A DNA stretch of 64,000 bases from Chryseobacterium bernardetii (GCF_003815975.1 NZ_CP033932.1:310001-374000), one strand, 5' to 3'. Shown: positions 33,529 through 44,463, counted from the first letter of the stretch. Numbers and translations: made by a program. Notes: generated by a model not told the origin, from the letters alone.

Positions 33529-34548
33529 ATGAACAATCAAACATATTCGTATGCCGGAATGTTTACCACGGCATTGCGCTGGGTGGCCGGCTGGACCTAC
33601 TTTTCCGCGTTTTGGAGAAGATTAATTTTAGAGAACAAACTCAATCCTGATGAGGCAGGATATATCGGTGAAAAGTTCAATCACTTTTTACCCAATGCTT
33701 TGGGCATAAAACCCATTATCGAACACCTTGTTTCCAACCCTGAAAGTCTTTGGTGGGCAATGATTTCCTTCACAATTATAGAGGGAATTGTAGGACTTTT
33801 ATTTATACTCGGCGTTTTTACCAGATTGATGAGCATTGGCGTTTTCAGTTTGGCACTAGGAATTTTATTGGGTTCCGGCTGGCTCGGAACGACCTGTTTA
33901 GACGAGTGGCAAATTGGCGTTTTGGGTGTTGCTTCTGGGTTTACCATTTTCCTTTCAGGTGGCGGAAAATATTCTTTTGACGAATATTTTATTCGAAAAA
34001 ACAAATCATTTGCGAGCACAAAATGGTTTCAATTTCTAGGTTCTGGAATGTTGCCATTAACAGAAAAAGTACTGAACAAAACGGTCTTGGTGGGTGCGAT
34101 TTTTATTTTTGGTTTGACATTATTTACCAATCAATATTTTCACGGTGGCGTTTATGGAACTTTGCACAACCTCTCCGTTCGTCCTCACGTAAGTATTAGC
34201 AATGCAAAAATTCAGAATGATACGTTGTCTTTTATCGTTTTCAGAGATGAGGGTGCCGATGTATATGGCTCGTTTTTGATAGGTATAAAATTGATGGATG
34301 AAAATGGAAATACGGTTTTTGAACAAACGCAAACGCAACTTTCACAATTGACTTCTGCGCACATTAAAAATGAGTATGTAGCAAAGGTAAAACCCGGAAA
34401 ACACAGTTTGATATTGCCTTTGGGTGCAAAAGCATCATTAAATTTTAAGGAAACTATTTTTACAACTTTAGAAGGAAAATACACCTTAGAATTGTTGGAT
34501 ATCAGCGGTGTAAAATGGCAAGAAAAGATAACTGTTATCAAAAATTAA
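33529..34548 (+). CDS. DoxD-DoxA fusion, thiosulfate:quinone oxidoreductase-like
   Basis: A 339-aa membrane protein. Residues 1-165 are a four-helix DoxX/DoxD domain (LRWVAGWTYFSAFWRRL, GIVGLLFILGVFTRLMSIG, GWLGTTCLDEWQIGVLG). After another helix (about 185-205) residues 215-339 form the periplasmic DoxA-like beta domain (VYGTLHNLSVRPHVSI, FRDEGADVYGSFLIGI). In archaea DoxD and DoxA form thiosulfate:quinone oxidoreductase; single-chain fusions are common in Bacteroidetes, where the activity is unproven. A TlpA-type thiol reductase and DsrE protein follow. Confidence 0.88.
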   Translation: MNNQTYSYAGMFTTALRWVAGWTYFSAFWRRLILENKLNPDEAGYIGEKFNHFLPNALGIKPIIEHLVSNPESLWWAMISFTIIEGIVGLLFILGVFTRLMSIGVFSLALGILLGSGWLGTTCLDEWQIGVLGVASGFTIFLSGGGKYSFDEYFIRKNKSFASTKWFQFLGSGMLPLTEKVLNKTVLVGAIFIFGLTLFTNQYFHGGVYGTLHNLSVRPHVSISNAKIQNDTLSFIVFRDEGADVYGSFLIGIKLMDENGNTVFEQTQTQLSQLTSAHIKNEYVAKVKPGKHSLILPLGAKASLNFKETIFTTLEGKYTLELLDISGVKWQEKITVIKN

Positions 34549-34572
34549 TCAGATAATTTAAAAGCAAAAAAA

Positions 34573-35175
34573 ATGGAAAAATTCAAAATATGGCTCAAAA
34601 AAAACTGGAGCGTCACGCTTTTATTTGCAATATTCGTTTTGTTATTGGTAAGCCCAGACGCAAAAGCGTGGTTGATGAGACAGATTATTTCAACAGGTTT
34701 ACTTAATTCAAAAATTGAGGAGAAAAATGTTGAAAAACCTGCTAATGAAAATATTGCAACCATCTCTGAAAGTTTCAGCGTAAAAGATGAAAGCGGACAA
34801 TCAATCAATGTTTCTGAACTGAAAGGCAAAGTGGTTTTTATTAATTTCTGGGCATCTTGGTGTCCGCCTTGCAGGGCAGAATTTCCGTCGATTCAGAAGT
34901 TTTACGAAAAATATGAGGGAAATGATGAGCTCGTTTTTATCACGATAAATTTAGATGATGAACCACAAGCCGGAAAACATTACTTTGAGAAAGAAAAATT
35001 TACTATTCCATTTTTAATTCCAAACGGAAATATTCCCAATGAATATTTCAGCGGTTCACTCCCAACAACCGTAATTTTGGACAAAACCGGAAAAATAAGA
35101 ATGCATCACGCAGGAATGGCAGATTATAGCAAAGATTCTTTCTATGAGGAAATTAATCAACTTCTAAAAGACTAA
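34573..35175 (+). CDS. TlpA-type membrane-anchored thiol:disulfide oxidoreductase
   Basis: A 200-aa protein with an N-terminal anchor (VTLLFAIFVLLLVSPDA) and a periplasmic thioredoxin-like domain. The active site is WASWCPPCRAEFPS (about residues 93-106) and GSLPTTVILD holds the cis-Pro. TlpA/ResA relatives keep cytochrome or enzyme thiols reduced. It lies 24 bases after the DoxDA gene. Confidence 0.9.
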   Translation: MEKFKIWLKKNWSVTLLFAIFVLLLVSPDAKAWLMRQIISTGLLNSKIEEKNVEKPANENIATISESFSVKDESGQSINVSELKGKVVFINFWASWCPPCRAEFPSIQKFYEKYEGNDELVFITINLDDEPQAGKHYFEKEKFTIPFLIPNGNIPNEYFSGSLPTTVILDKTGKIRMHHAGMADYSKDSFYEEINQLLKD

Positions 35176-35279
35176 GAATAGGCTCTAGGTATCCGTTATT
35201 TTTCAAGAACGCTCAAAATCAATCTTATGATTTCTCGTTTTAGAGTGTGTATTTTTTAATTAAACTAAAAATATTTATA

Positions 35280-35723
35280 ATGAAAACAAATTTTTTATCA
35301 ACATTAATTTTAATAATAGCTTTAATTTTCATTTCAAATTACAGCAATGCGCAAACCCAAACTTCTGGAAATAAAGTAGAATACAAAGGCGCTAAAAAGA
35401 AATTGGCAGTAATGATTTCAGACGTTAAGCATTTTAATACCACGGTAGAAACCGTAGAATTACTAGAGCTAAAAGAAAACGGATTGACCTTTGAAATTGT
35501 GATAGTTGGTATATTGGCTAAAGAAATCGTAGAAAATAATGAACTTATAGAATTGATTGACAGAGCAGAAAAGTCAGGTGCACAATTGGTAATTTGCGAG
35601 TATGCTTTAGATATTCTAAAAGTTGACAAATCAAAACTTGACAAACGAATTATGATCACTCCAAATGCCTTGATATATATGTTTGAACTGAATGATAAAG
35701 GATACAATACGCTGGTTTATTAA
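35280..35723 (+). CDS. Secreted DsrE-family protein
   Basis: A 147-aa protein with signal peptide (LILIIALIFISNYSNA) and a DsrE/DsrF-like domain (LAVMISDVKHFNTTVETVEL, VICEYALDILKVDKSKLD). The conserved Cys-bearing VICEYALD segment is the usual sulfur-relay position. The start at 35280 places the signal peptide at the N-terminus; an earlier ATG at 35247 adds an unlikely extension. With DoxDA and rhodanese it suggests periplasmic sulfane-sulfur transfer. Confidence 0.87.
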   Translation: MKTNFLSTLILIIALIFISNYSNAQTQTSGNKVEYKGAKKKLAVMISDVKHFNTTVETVELLELKENGLTFEIVIVGILAKEIVENNELIELIDRAEKSGAQLVICEYALDILKVDKSKLDKRIMITPNALIYMFELNDKGYNTLVY

Positions 35724-35785
35724 TAGGAAATAGTAAAATAAAATTGCATGATTTCGGTTTATATTTGATAATAAAAAGAGAATAG

Positions 35786-36658
35786 TTGGAAACAATAAAA
35801 TTTAACAAGACAGAATGCGGGGTAGATTTTCTGCTCAATGTACTTCCTTCTGATGAAATTGGAGAGACATACCTTAATCATAAATTGTTTAATACAGATT
35901 ATTTTGAAATCATTTTTTTCAAGAAAGGTAGTGGTCAACTTACGCTCAACTATCAAAAAATAAATGTTGAGGATAACAGTATTATTTTTATTTCCCCTTT
36001 TCAAAAACGCCAATGGAAACTTGATGCGGAAGATTTTGATTTTACGGTTTTGGCTTTTAAAGAGGATTTTCTGAATGAATTTTTCTCCGACAAACTGTTT
36101 ACTTACCGATTGTCTTATTTCTATCAGTTAGAATTTCCTTTAAATATGCAGGTTGAGAAAGAAAACATCGATATGTATTGTGTTTTGTTATCAGAAATTA
36201 AAGCAGAATTACGTAAAACCAGAATAGACAGTGTGCATATCATCCGTTCCCTAATCTATTACCTTTTACAAAAATTGAACAGAGTGTATGCGGAAAAGCA
36301 TCAATTATCATTAAAAAATCAAGATACCAATTATGCCTTCCAGTTTAAAAAACTGATTGAAACAAATATCGAAAACAAACAACGGATCAGCGATTATACA
36401 GACTTAATGGGCATCAGTCGTATTACGCTCAACAAATGTGTAAAAGACCAATTTAATGTAACTGCAACTCATTTGTTGAAGCAAAGATTGCTGGTGGAAA
36501 TCAAAGATTACCTCATCCATTCTGAAATGACCGTTTCACAAATTGCCTATAAACTCAACATTTCTGAGCCCAATCATTTGATGCGTTTTTTTAAAAGTCA
36601 AACAGGAATGACGACCACCGAATTTCTAGCCGATTATCAAAATGGTAGCATTGCTTAA
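35786..36658 (+). CDS. AraC-family transcriptional regulator (TTG start)
   Basis: A 290-aa AraC protein. The sensor half includes FKKGSGQLTLNYQKINVEDN and IIFISPFQKRQW; the HTH pair is YTDLMGISRITLNKCVKDQF and VSQIAYKLNISEPNHLMRFFKSQTGMTTTEF. A stop codon TAG directly precedes the TTG at 35786 and no in-frame ATG occurs for more than 100 codons, so TTG is the only reasonable start. It lies between the sulfur genes and the isochorismatase-like gene, either of which it may regulate. Confidence 0.88.
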   Translation: METIKFNKTECGVDFLLNVLPSDEIGETYLNHKLFNTDYFEIIFFKKGSGQLTLNYQKINVEDNSIIFISPFQKRQWKLDAEDFDFTVLAFKEDFLNEFFSDKLFTYRLSYFYQLEFPLNMQVEKENIDMYCVLLSEIKAELRKTRIDSVHIIRSLIYYLLQKLNRVYAEKHQLSLKNQDTNYAFQFKKLIETNIENKQRISDYTDLMGISRITLNKCVKDQFNVTATHLLKQRLLVEIKDYLIHSEMTVSQIAYKLNISEPNHLMRFFKSQTGMTTTEFLADYQNGSIA

Positions 36659-36724
36659 TAAATTGGTAGACTAGCTCATCGTGATGTGTGCTAATTTTGC
36701 TAAACAATAAATAATATTAAAGTT

Positions 36725-37276
36725 ATGAGCAAACAAGCATTGATTATCATCGACATTCAGAATGATTATTTTGAAAATGGCGCACTTGAATTAGTAAACC
36801 CAATAGAAGCAAGTTTAAACGCGGGTAAGGTATTGGAACATTTTAGAAAAAATAATTTACCCATTGCACATATTCAGCACATATCGGCTAATCCAGCGGA
36901 ATCACCAGTTTTTGTAGAAGGAAAATCTGGTGCAGAAATCCACGAAAATGTAAAACCACTTCCCGGAGAAAATGTTTTTCAAAAATTTTATCCAAACAGC
37001 TTCAGAGAAACAGGGCTTTTAGACTATTTAAAGGAAAATGACGTAACCGAAGTCGTTATTACAGGGATGATGACACACATGTGCATAGACGCCACCACAA
37101 GAGCGGCATGTGATTTTGGATACAAATGTACCGTTGTTGGCGATGCTTGTGCATCAAGAGATTTAGAAATCAACGGTAAAACTGTAAAAGCTGATGACGT
37201 GCACCATGCATTTTTAGCGGCATTAGAATTTTTCTATGCGGAGATAAAAAGTACCGAAGATTATCTTTCCGCATAA
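36725..37276 (+). CDS. Isochorismatase-family cysteine hydrolase
   Basis: A 183-aa hydrolase with the triad Asp (ALIIIDIQNDYF), Lys (KFYPNSFRETGL region) and Cys (ITGMMTHMCIDATTRAA). The THMC-x2-A-T-x-R-A pattern is typical of nicotinamidase/isochorismatase relatives. Substrate unknown. A consensus -7 box TAATTTTG is at 36692, so it has its own promoter; a terminator follows at 37362. Confidence 0.9.
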   Translation: MSKQALIIIDIQNDYFENGALELVNPIEASLNAGKVLEHFRKNNLPIAHIQHISANPAESPVFVEGKSGAEIHENVKPLPGENVFQKFYPNSFRETGLLDYLKENDVTEVVITGMMTHMCIDATTRAACDFGYKCTVVGDACASRDLEINGKTVKADDVHHAFLAALEFFYAEIKSTEDYLSA

Positions 37277-37361
37277 ATAATTATTTACATTATTAATCTC
37301 TAAGAGGTATCTCTTACAAATAGAGATAGAGTGACAGGATGGTTTAAAAAACATCAAAACG

Positions 37362-37396
37362 AAAGTGAGGCAGAAGATTTTTGCCTCGCTTTTTCT
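37362..37396 (+). terminator. Rho-independent terminator after isochorismatase gene
   Basis: Arms AAAGTGAGGCA (37362-37372) and TGCCTCGCTTT (37382-37392) pair with one T-G wobble and lead into a T-run. It also closes the second cargo block. Confidence 0.75.
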
Positions 37397-37562
37397 TACT
37401 GTAACCATAGCAAGCAGAACTTATGCTTATTGTTTTAAACTTTATATCACTAAAATTTAGGAGTGTTTCGCTTATAACAAAAGCTATGACCACAAGCTGC
37501 TAAGCATACTGAATTATGCTTTTCTATTAGTATTTCAAGCAGCAAGATTTAAAACTAGTTGA

Positions 37563-38381
37563 ATGGAAAAAATGTATAATAAAACATTAAATAGACTTGA
37601 AAAAGTAATTAATGAATTGGAAATTGAAGCAGATGGCTCATTAGATAGAATAGAAGCGATAATCCAATTTGTCATCCAATGTCTGTCTGATGTAAAGGAC
37701 CATGTTCTGCAAAGAGGTTTTAAAAATATTGAAGAAGAAATTAACTTTTTCAAATATCAGAAACCTGTCATTGTTGCAAGGCTTATTTACTACAATGCAA
37801 TCTATAAAATAGAAATGAAAAAGCCTAATGGAGCAAAGGCAATCAGGAAGTATCTCAACGAAGAACTGAGAAAGCTCAAAAGATATTTTGATAACAATCT
37901 TGAATTTTATAAATACTACCGAACAAACAATTCATTTATTGACGAAAAGCTATTTGTTCGCGGGAAATACAATATAAAATTAAGTTTAGATACGGTGTAT
38001 TTTGAAACCGATCATAGATTTTCTACTTCTCACGATTTTAAAGCAGCAAAGATTATTGCCAACGACCTGATACAAGTCTATATTGAGGGTCAACTGAATA
38101 ACAACAATAAGAAGAAATCATCTGGTAAATCTTCATTAAATTGGACAGAAAGCAAAACTGCCTTAACAGAAGTGATTTACGCACTGCATTCGCAAGGTGC
38201 ATTTGGCAATGCAGATATTATAACCATCGCCAAAACATTTGAAAGTACATTCAATATTAGTTTAGGCGATTTTTATCATACATTTATGGAACTGAAAACC
38301 CGAAAAATAAATCGTACCAAATTCCTTGACAGCCTAAAAGAAAGTCTGCTAAAAAAAATGGATGAAGAGGACGAACTGTAA
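37563..38381 (+). CDS. RteC-domain regulator (paralogue 1)
   Basis: A 272-aa RteC-type protein. The family body runs from FFKYQKPVIVARLIYYNAIYKIE through KRYFDNNLEFYKYYRTNNSFID to WTESKTALTEVIYALHSQGAFGN and KTRKINRTKFLDSLKESL. In CTnDOT RteC is a winged-helix protein that activates the excision operon. It is distinct from the RteC at 57293 though the same motifs align. It is convergent with the methylase/helicase gene, 9 bases away, and may regulate it or be a remnant of a second element. Confidence 0.87.
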   Translation: MEKMYNKTLNRLEKVINELEIEADGSLDRIEAIIQFVIQCLSDVKDHVLQRGFKNIEEEINFFKYQKPVIVARLIYYNAIYKIEMKKPNGAKAIRKYLNEELRKLKRYFDNNLEFYKYYRTNNSFIDEKLFVRGKYNIKLSLDTVYFETDHRFSTSHDFKAAKIIANDLIQVYIEGQLNNNNKKKSSGKSSLNWTESKTALTEVIYALHSQGAFGNADIITIAKTFESTFNISLGDFYHTFMELKTRKINRTKFLDSLKESLLKKMDEEDEL

Positions 38382-38390
38382 TAAGCATGT

Positions 38391-41300
38391 TTATAATACC
38401 CCTCGAGGTAAATGAATACCTTTTGTCCGTATAATACTCTCCGAATTGTTTGGCGTTTCTTTTTGCTTTTCTACCTGCTCCACAGGCTCTCCTTTAGTTT
38501 CCGGCGTAATGGATAATTGTATCTTTCGCTCAACGGCTGCCAGTTCCGTTTTCAGCTCGCTCAAACGGGTTTCCTTCGACCACGTACCATTTATAACTTC
38601 CTGAAGAACTGGCAAATCTTTTTGTATTTCTACAATTTTCTTTTGCTCCTGCTCGATGTAGCTAGGCAATTTTTCCAGGGCATTAAGGAAATTCATAGCA
38701 GCCAATTTTTCGTCTTTAGCAATGATACCGTTGTTGTAGGTATATTTTATGTTTCCTTCTCCCTGAACCAAGAAGCGGTTTACCCTAATATCCAAGCCGT
38801 CTTTTTGTGACATTTCCGTTTTTACCAAAAGTTGGAAACCATAAAGGCTTCCGATTTCTTCATAATCCCCACCTGTACGAGATTTGTCGGCAAGCTGATT
38901 GAGCTTTGAGCCAATTTGTTTGATGTCCGCATTGGATGATAGGCCGTCTAATTGCACAGGATTTAAGGTTGTACCGTCCGAATGGTTATGGATACGACCT
39001 TGCAGATTATTCCAATCAAGGCTCATACGGTCAAAGCGGGATTGGGCTTTATCAAGTTCAGCCGTATAGTCTTCCAATTTGTATTTCGCACTATACTTTG
39101 AACGGTTAAACGCCTGTTTTTCACTTTCCAATCCGGCAATCTGTTTTTCTAATTTGGCTTTATCCAACAGGTCGGTATTTCCCGAAAGGATAGCTACATA
39201 TTCTGAAAAATTCATTCCCGCCTTTTCGTCCATACTGCCTTCGTCAATGGTTCGTTTGCCCAGATTGTTGTTTTTTAACTGGTCTATAAATAGCTGTTTA
39301 TTGTACAGCAGGTTAAACTTGTAGCTATCTAATGATTTTTCTACGGCATAGATAATCACATCTACTTTGTTCTCTGCAAAGAACTTGGCAATTTCATTGC
39401 CTTTACGAACAGCTCTTCCATCACGTTGAGCAAGGTCGCTTGGTCGCCATGGCGTATCCAAATGATGAACAGCAACGGCTCTTTTCTGTGCATTTACACC
39501 CGTCCCAAGCATACTCGTAGAACCAAAAAGCACACGAATTTTACCTTCGTTCATTCCTTTGATAAGTTCCTTACGTTGCTTGTCATTTTTGGCTTCCTGT
39601 ATAAAACGGACTTCGTGCGCAGGTAAACTGTGGTCTTCTACAAGTTTGCGTTTAATTTCGGAATAAACATTCCATTCATTGGGCTTATAAGTTCCCAAAT
39701 CAGAAAAAACGAACTGCGTTCCTTTCTGTGCATTGTATTGGTTGTAATATTTAGCAATAGTCGCAGCACAATGCGAAGCTTTGCTATCGGGATGATCTTC
39801 ATAGCCGCCGTTTACCATTCGCATATCCAAAGACATCTTACGGGCGTAGTCCGTAGCGATGAGCATTTTTGCCTTTTCTTCGCTTTGCGACAACGGTGGT
39901 CTTCCGAGCAATTCGGCATTTCCCGTTTTTGCAAAATCCATCAATTTTTGAATAAATGCAGACTGGTCTGGAGTGGGCGGAATATTATACAATATCTCAT
40001 TCTTATTCGGGCGGTCAATGCCTACATCCTTTGCTGTTCGGTAATCTGTGATTTCGGAGTAGAATTGCGCAAGCTCCGGTACTTTGATAAAGTATCGGAA
40101 ACGCTCTTTGGCTACAATATTGTTGGCTACCGAAAATTCATAATCGGTCGTTTTCCTTGCATAGATAGCTGCCCACGCATCAAAAGAGTGAATGCCCTGT
40201 TTTTCCATTGCTCTTGGTCGCAGGTACTTAAAAAGTAGGTACAGTTCCGTTAGTGAGTTGCTGATAGTAGTCCCTGAAAGAAAGGTCGCTCCCATATCCG
40301 CATTGATGCGTTCCTGAATGGTACGAATGGCAAAGAGCAGGTTCATTGCTTTTAGGCTTCCGTCCACGTTGCCCAATCCTGCAACCCTTGAATGTCTTGT
40401 ATTAAACATCAGGTTTTTAAATTGATGGCTTTCATCTACAAACAAATGGTCAATGCCCATCATCTTAAAATCAACCACATCATCTTTGCGGTTATCAATA
40501 TCGTGTTGCAGGGTTTTTAGTTTTACTTCGAGGTTTTCTTTTCGTTTGATTACTCCGGCAAGCATTCCCCTGGTCACTTCTTTGCCTTGCGATTGCAACG
40601 CATCGAGGTTTCGTTCTACGCTATCTAACTCGATTTGGAGAATTTCCTTTTGCATTTCGGGAGATTGCGGTATCATTCCGAATTGGTCGTGCGTGAGGAT
40701 GACGCAATCCCAGTCGTTGTTTTTAATATCGCCAAAAATCCGCAGACGTTTTTGAGGTGTAAAATCTTCTTTGCCTGGAAACAAAATTTTAGCGTGTGGA
40801 TAAGCAGCTCTGTAAGCTTCGGCGATTTCGTGAACATTGCTTTTCAGTCCGATAATCATAGGTTTGTGGGCTAATCCCAAACGTTTCATTTCTTGTGCTG
40901 CGGTACACATTACCAAGGTTTTTCCTGCACCTACTTCGTGGTCGCAGATAGCACCGTTGTTTAGCTTTATCATCCAAACCGTGTCCTTTTGACTTGAATA
41001 CAGGTCTTCAATGCCCAATGCCTTACGGTCTAAGCCCGGAAAGTCCTGATGCGTTCCATCATAGTTTGGTCGGACAAAGCAGTTAAAAGTATCGTTGTAC
41101 TGGTCGGTCAGCCTGCTTTTAAATTCATCGTTTTGAGCGTGGAGCCATTCGGTAAAGGCAGTACGGATTTCATCAATTTTGGTGTTCGTCATTTGTATGG
41201 CTTCCATATCCCGCACCTTGACCTCTTGGTCGCCAACCATTACTTTTTTGGTAATATCCGGCGTGGTATTAACCAATGCGTGTTTGAGCAGGGCAATCCC

Positions 41301-43832
41301 GTCAAACGTTCTGCTTTCGGCTTTGACGGCATATTTTTCCCAGATATGCAAATTCTTACGGTCGCATTTTACTGAAAAGTCATCGGAGCTTTCAGAGTAA
41401 TGAACAAGTACGTCCGTATCAAAAAGATGTGAAGCAAAGCGGGCATAAATGCCAGTGGGTATCCACCGTTCGCCCAAATTAAAATCGAGTTCTTCAAACT
41501 CAATTCTTCTTGGTCGGGCTTCTTCCAAAACGGTAAAGCTTGTTTTGGCTTCGGTATCATTGGGATTGCTTTCAATGTAGTTCTGTACCTCTTGGGCTTT
41601 CTCTACTACGTTTCCTGCAATCCATCGTTCGGATATTTCATATTCCTTTTGCAAAGGATTGTAGTAAATACGTCCGTGTAAGGCTTCTTTCAACGCATCA
41701 TCGGTCATACCGCTGATTTCGGACATATAGTCCAAATCCACGCTTCCGTATTTGTTCAGCGAAGCCGCTAACGCTTCTTCGGGATTGTCCGTTGCTATGG
41801 TTAAGGTGGAGAAACTTACCGGACGGCTGAATATATCCGCTTTGTGTACCACGCCACCAACAACACGCTCCAAATAAGGGATTTCCTTGCCGGAGCTATC
41901 CGTTTTGATGAGCTTAATATTATCAGTACTGTTGAAGTTACCATACCTCTTGACAAAGGCATCGTAAAGGCGGTTCAGGGTTTCCCGTTCTTCCTTGTAT
42001 TCGGTCTGAAACTTTGCCTCTTTATTGTAAAGGTCTTGGTAAACATCACGTACAGCAATGTACGCTTCGGCTCTTGCTTTCTGTAAGATCGGTAAAGCTA
42101 AAGGGTGGAAAATTGCCGTACCCTCTGATGTATCTACATCTTGCAGATGACCGACCCAGCCGTTATCCACAACAAGGCAATCGTTACGGTGGTACGATTG
42201 CAGTTCGCCGCTATAAGGAGCAGGTTCGGGAATGGTATCGGGAACGGCTGGCTTATCAGCTTGGCCATTCCCGTTTATTTGTGAAAACAGGTCGCCGATA
42301 GCTTCCTGTTTTTTGCCATTGATAGATGTATTCCCATTGGGGGCTTTATTGATAACAGGGGGCGTGTAAGGTCGCTGCATCGCACTACTGAACAGGTCAG
42401 GTTGGCGACCTATTGCACCTCTTCTTTTGTTGGTGCTTTGCCTTTTAACTTGTGTCGTTCTTTTGAACGGAGCTGCAACCATTACAGGTTCGTTCGCATT
42501 CTCAAACAGGTCGAAAATGCTTAGTTGCTTTAATTCGTGCGGACTTTCCCGATTGATTATCGGAACAGATAAAGATTGTATTTCCGGTTGAATGGTTACA
42601 GGTTCGATAACCAGAGGTGTAACCGTTGGTGTTGGTGTAACAGGAATTTGTAATGCAGGCTCATCGTTTAGTTCGCCTTTGTATAAATTCAAATTCAGAT
42701 GCTTACCAAAATCATCCGTAAGCATTTGTTTGAGGTCTTGGGCAATTCCCTCAACGCCACTTTTATGAGTATAGATGAGTGCAGGTTGTCCGTAAGGGTC
42801 GGTATCTAATTTACGGTCGGTATGCACAATTCTTTTGCTGTCCTGAAAGAGCGAATTGCCCGGAGTATTGTATTCTGTTTGCCTGCTTTGGCAAAACAGA
42901 TCTTCCCTTTCGGTCAGACTTTGTTTTGCCGTATTCTTTTGCAGGATAATCAAATCACTGCCAACTTCCGTACCTGCATATTCAGTAAACAGGTTGTTGG
43001 GTAAGCGAACAACCGAAATCAAATTATTATCCTGCATCAACGCCCTGCGTATGGGTTCGTTCTTTGGGCTATTGAGAATACCCTGCGAAGTAATGTAAGC
43101 CAACAAACCGCCCTCACGGAGCATATTAACACCTTTCAGGAAAAAGTAATTGTGTATGCTTCGGGCAGCCTGCACTTTTGCACTTTCCTTGCTTCGGGAA
43201 TAGGATAAATCAAAGACGGAAGTATCGCCGAACGGTATATTACTGGCGATTACATCATAGCTGTTTTGTTCCTTTTCGGGTATTTCTTCAAAACCACTTA
43301 TACGAATATTGCTATCGGGATAAAGCTGTTTTAAAATCTTACCTGTCAGCAAATCCTTTTCATAGGCGGTAACACTGGCTTTTTTATTTTCTGAAAAGGA
43401 TTGTATGAAAGACCCGATACCTGCGGAGGGTTCGAGGAACTTATCAATTTGCAAACCGCTATCACGCAAGGCTGATGAAATGGCATCTATGACCTTTGGA
43501 GGCGTATAAAAAGCCGTCAGTACGGAACTTTTCATACTATCCACATACCTGCGGTATTGCTTGTCGTCTTCGGAATTTTCTTTGAGTAGTTGGTGGAGTT
43601 CCTGCGTAATCGGAAAGAGGTCGTGTTCCGTTTTTCTCCAATTATTGATGTCTATTTCGTTTTCAATGGGGTTCAGAACGAATTTAAGACCACCAAATCC
43701 GCTGTATTGCATCATTAGCAGTCTTTCGCCTACGGTGGCTTGACGTTTCTCCTTTTCCAGTTTAAAAACAATTCGCAGGGCATCAATATTCTGTTGGAGG
43801 TGGAAACGCTTACTGAAGCCCATTTTCCTCAA
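38391..43832 (-). CDS. Giant N6-DNA methylase / SNF2-type helicase fusion
   Basis: An 1813-aa protein typical of Bacteroidetes ICEs. An adenine methyltransferase-like domain is near the N-terminus: [32 protein letters not shown] (motif I) and IASNIPFGD (about residue 200), where NIPF replaces the usual NPPY/F. A long linker with Pro/Gln-rich sequence follows. The helicase has EVGAGKTLV (about 962), [10 protein letters not shown] (about 1131), [10 protein letters not shown] and [15 protein letters not shown] (about 1470). A coiled-coil tail ends the protein. Proposed roles are protecting the element from restriction or aiding transfer; neither is shown. ATG at codon 4 (43823) is an alternative start. 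The start overlaps the DUF1896 gene. Confidence 0.9.
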   Translation of the reverse strand: MRKMGFSKRFHLQQNIDALRIVFKLEKEKRQATVGERLLMMQYSGFGGLKFVLNPIENEIDINNWRKTEHDLFPITQELHQLLKENSEDDKQYRRYVDSMKSSVLTAFYTPPKVIDAISSALRDSGLQIDKFLEPSAGIGSFIQSFSENKKASVTAYEKDLLTGKILKQLYPDSNIRISGFEEIPEKEQNSYDVIASNIPFGDTSVFDLSYSRSKESAKVQAARSIHNYFFLKGVNMLREGGLLAYITSQGILNSPKNEPIRRALMQDNNLISVVRLPNNLFTEYAGTEVGSDLIILQKNTAKQSLTEREDLFCQSRQTEYNTPGNSLFQDSKRIVHTDRKLDTDPYGQPALIYTHKSGVEGIAQDLKQMLTDDFGKHLNLNLYKGELNDEPALQIPVTPTPTVTPLVIEPVTIQPEIQSLSVPIINRESPHELKQLSIFDLFENANEPVMVAAPFKRTTQVKRQSTNKRRGAIGRQPDLFSSAMQRPYTPPVINKAPNGNTSINGKKQEAIGDLFSQINGNGQADKPAVPDTIPEPAPYSGELQSYHRNDCLVVDNGWVGHLQDVDTSEGTAIFHPLALPILQKARAEAYIAVRDVYQDLYNKEAKFQTEYKEERETLNRLYDAFVKRYGNFNSTDNIKLIKTDSSGKEIPYLERVVGGVVHKADIFSRPVSFSTLTIATDNPEEALAASLNKYGSVDLDYMSEISGMTDDALKEALHGRIYYNPLQKEYEISERWIAGNVVEKAQEVQNYIESNPNDTEAKTSFTVLEEARPRRIEFEELDFNLGERWIPTGIYARFASHLFDTDVLVHYSESSDDFSVKCDRKNLHIWEKYAVKAESRTFDGIALLKHALVNTTPDITKKVMVGDQEVKVRDMEAIQMTNTKIDEIRTAFTEWLHAQNDEFKSRLTDQYNDTFNCFVRPNYDGTHQDFPGLDRKALGIEDLYSSQKDTVWMIKLNNGAICDHEVGAGKTLVMCTAAQEMKRLGLAHKPMIIGLKSNVHEIAEAYRAAYPHAKILFPGKEDFTPQKRLRIFGDIKNNDWDCVILTHDQFGMIPQSPEMQKEILQIELDSVERNLDALQSQGKEVTRGMLAGVIKRKENLEVKLKTLQHDIDNRKDDVVDFKMMGIDHLFVDESHQFKNLMFNTRHSRVAGLGNVDGSLKAMNLLFAIRTIQERINADMGATFLSGTTISNSLTELYLLFKYLRPRAMEKQGIHSFDAWAAIYARKTTDYEFSVANNIVAKERFRYFIKVPELAQFYSEITDYRTAKDVGIDRPNKNEILYNIPPTPDQSAFIQKLMDFAKTGNAELLGRPPLSQSEEKAKMLIATDYARKMSLDMRMVNGGYEDHPDSKASHCAATIAKYYNQYNAQKGTQFVFSDLGTYKPNEWNVYSEIKRKLVEDHSLPAHEVRFIQEAKNDKQRKELIKGMNEGKIRVLFGSTSMLGTGVNAQKRAVAVHHLDTPWRPSDLAQRDGRAVRKGNEIAKFFAENKVDVIIYAVEKSLDSYKFNLLYNKQLFIDQLKNNNLGKRTIDEGSMDEKAGMNFSEYVAILSGNTDLLDKAKLEKQIAGLESEKQAFNRSKYSAKYKLEDYTAELDKAQSRFDRMSLDWNNLQGRIHNHSDGTTLNPVQLDGLSSNADIKQIGSKLNQLADKSRTGGDYEEIGSLYGFQLLVKTEMSQKDGLDIRVNRFLVQGEGNIKYTYNNGIIAKDEKLAAMNFLNALEKLPSYIEQEQKKIVEIQKDLPVLQEVINGTWSKETRLSELKTELAAVERKIQLSITPETKGEPVEQVEKQKETPNNSESIIRTKGIHLPRGVL

Positions 43833-44247
43833 TCCATATTGCGATGGTTCCGGTCAGTTCGGTATAGAGCAGGTCAAACTCTGTATCACTGTCGAAATCA
43901 TCGGTTAATTCATATCCTGCAAATACAGGTTCGCAAACAGGGAACATTTTCAGGGCGAACGGGCGTAGTTCCTCATCTGCCATAATGGTATCAAACTCAT
44001 TGCACACCACTTTGAAAACCGTGTCGAATTTGGAGAAGTGTAAGTCCTCAAACAGTATGTAGTTGGCTATTTCGTTGCATTGCTCAATAGCGTTTCCCGA
44101 ACGGAACGCACCCTCATAAGCATTGGCAGCCCACGAAGACCGTTGGTCTATAAATTTTTGGTCGTGTGCCTTTTCGGGGAAGCTGCTGTTTAATAATTCT
44201 TGCAGTCGTAATCTGAAATACGATAGGTCTTTTTGCTGTACATCCAT
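43810..44247 (-). CDS. DUF1896 family protein
   Basis: A 145-aa acidic protein ([19 protein letters not shown] at the start, [21 protein letters not shown] near the end), the DUF1896 partner regularly found upstream of the methylase/helicase in Bacteroidetes elements. Function unknown. It overlaps the methylase start by 23 bases, so expression is coupled. The element-wide operator candidate lies 69 bases upstream. Confidence 0.85.
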   Translation of the reverse strand: MDVQQKDLSYFRLRLQELLNSSFPEKAHDQKFIDQRSSWAANAYEGAFRSGNAIEQCNEIANYILFEDLHFSKFDTVFKVVCNEFDTIMADEELRPFALKMFPVCEPVFAGYELTDDFDSDTEFDLLYTELTGTIAIWIEENGLQ

Positions 44248-44314
44248 ACTATATTTTGTTTAGAATTTTACTTGAAGTCTAAAATTATAGCGGGTAGCCT
44301 CCTTATTCAGAGAA

Positions 44315-44348
44315 GTGGAAGTGTTTGGCTTTTAAAGGCTGTAATTGG
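44315..44348 (+). promoter_or_regulatory. Element-wide operator candidate upstream of DUF1896-methylase
   Basis: GTGGAAGTGTTTGGCTTT is followed by TAAAGGCTGTAATTGGC. Aligned with the copy at 8847 it keeps both TTTGGC/TTGGC half-sites and their 20-base spacing with few changes. Same orientation relative to the downstream gene as the other copies. Confidence 0.55.
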
Positions 44349-44349
44349 C

Positions 44350-44364
44350 GTAATACAGTATTAC
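44350..44364. promoter_or_regulatory. Palindrome GTAATACAGTATTAC (controller-protein operator candidate)
   Basis: Perfect 7-bp arms around one central base, in the divergent interval between DUF1896 and the XRE controller gene. It adjoins the element-wide motif, so it may be a second regulator's site. Confidence 0.5.
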
Positions 44365-44389
44365 TTCTGAAAAATTACAGATACCCTAT

Positions 44390-44438
44390 AATATAGTGTG
44401 TATTTTCACCTTCTAGTATTGTATATTCACTATATTTG
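44390..44438 (+). promoter_or_regulatory. Promoter and inverted repeat before the XRE controller gene
   Basis: AATATAGTG (44390-44398) and CACTATATT (44428-44436) form a perfect 9-bp inverted repeat. Its right arm overlaps the -7 consensus box TATATTTG (44431-44438), 25 bases before the controller start. Binding of the controller to both arms would autoregulate the restriction operon. Confidence 0.55.
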
Positions 44439-44463
44439 ACACTGTAATTTAATTAGGCATTAA

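Noticed and set aside
39630..40238. Long antisense frame on + within the methylase/helicase gene
   Set aside because: It and similar frames in 38.5-43.9 kb mirror the codons of the real reverse-strand gene and show no recognisable protein motifs.
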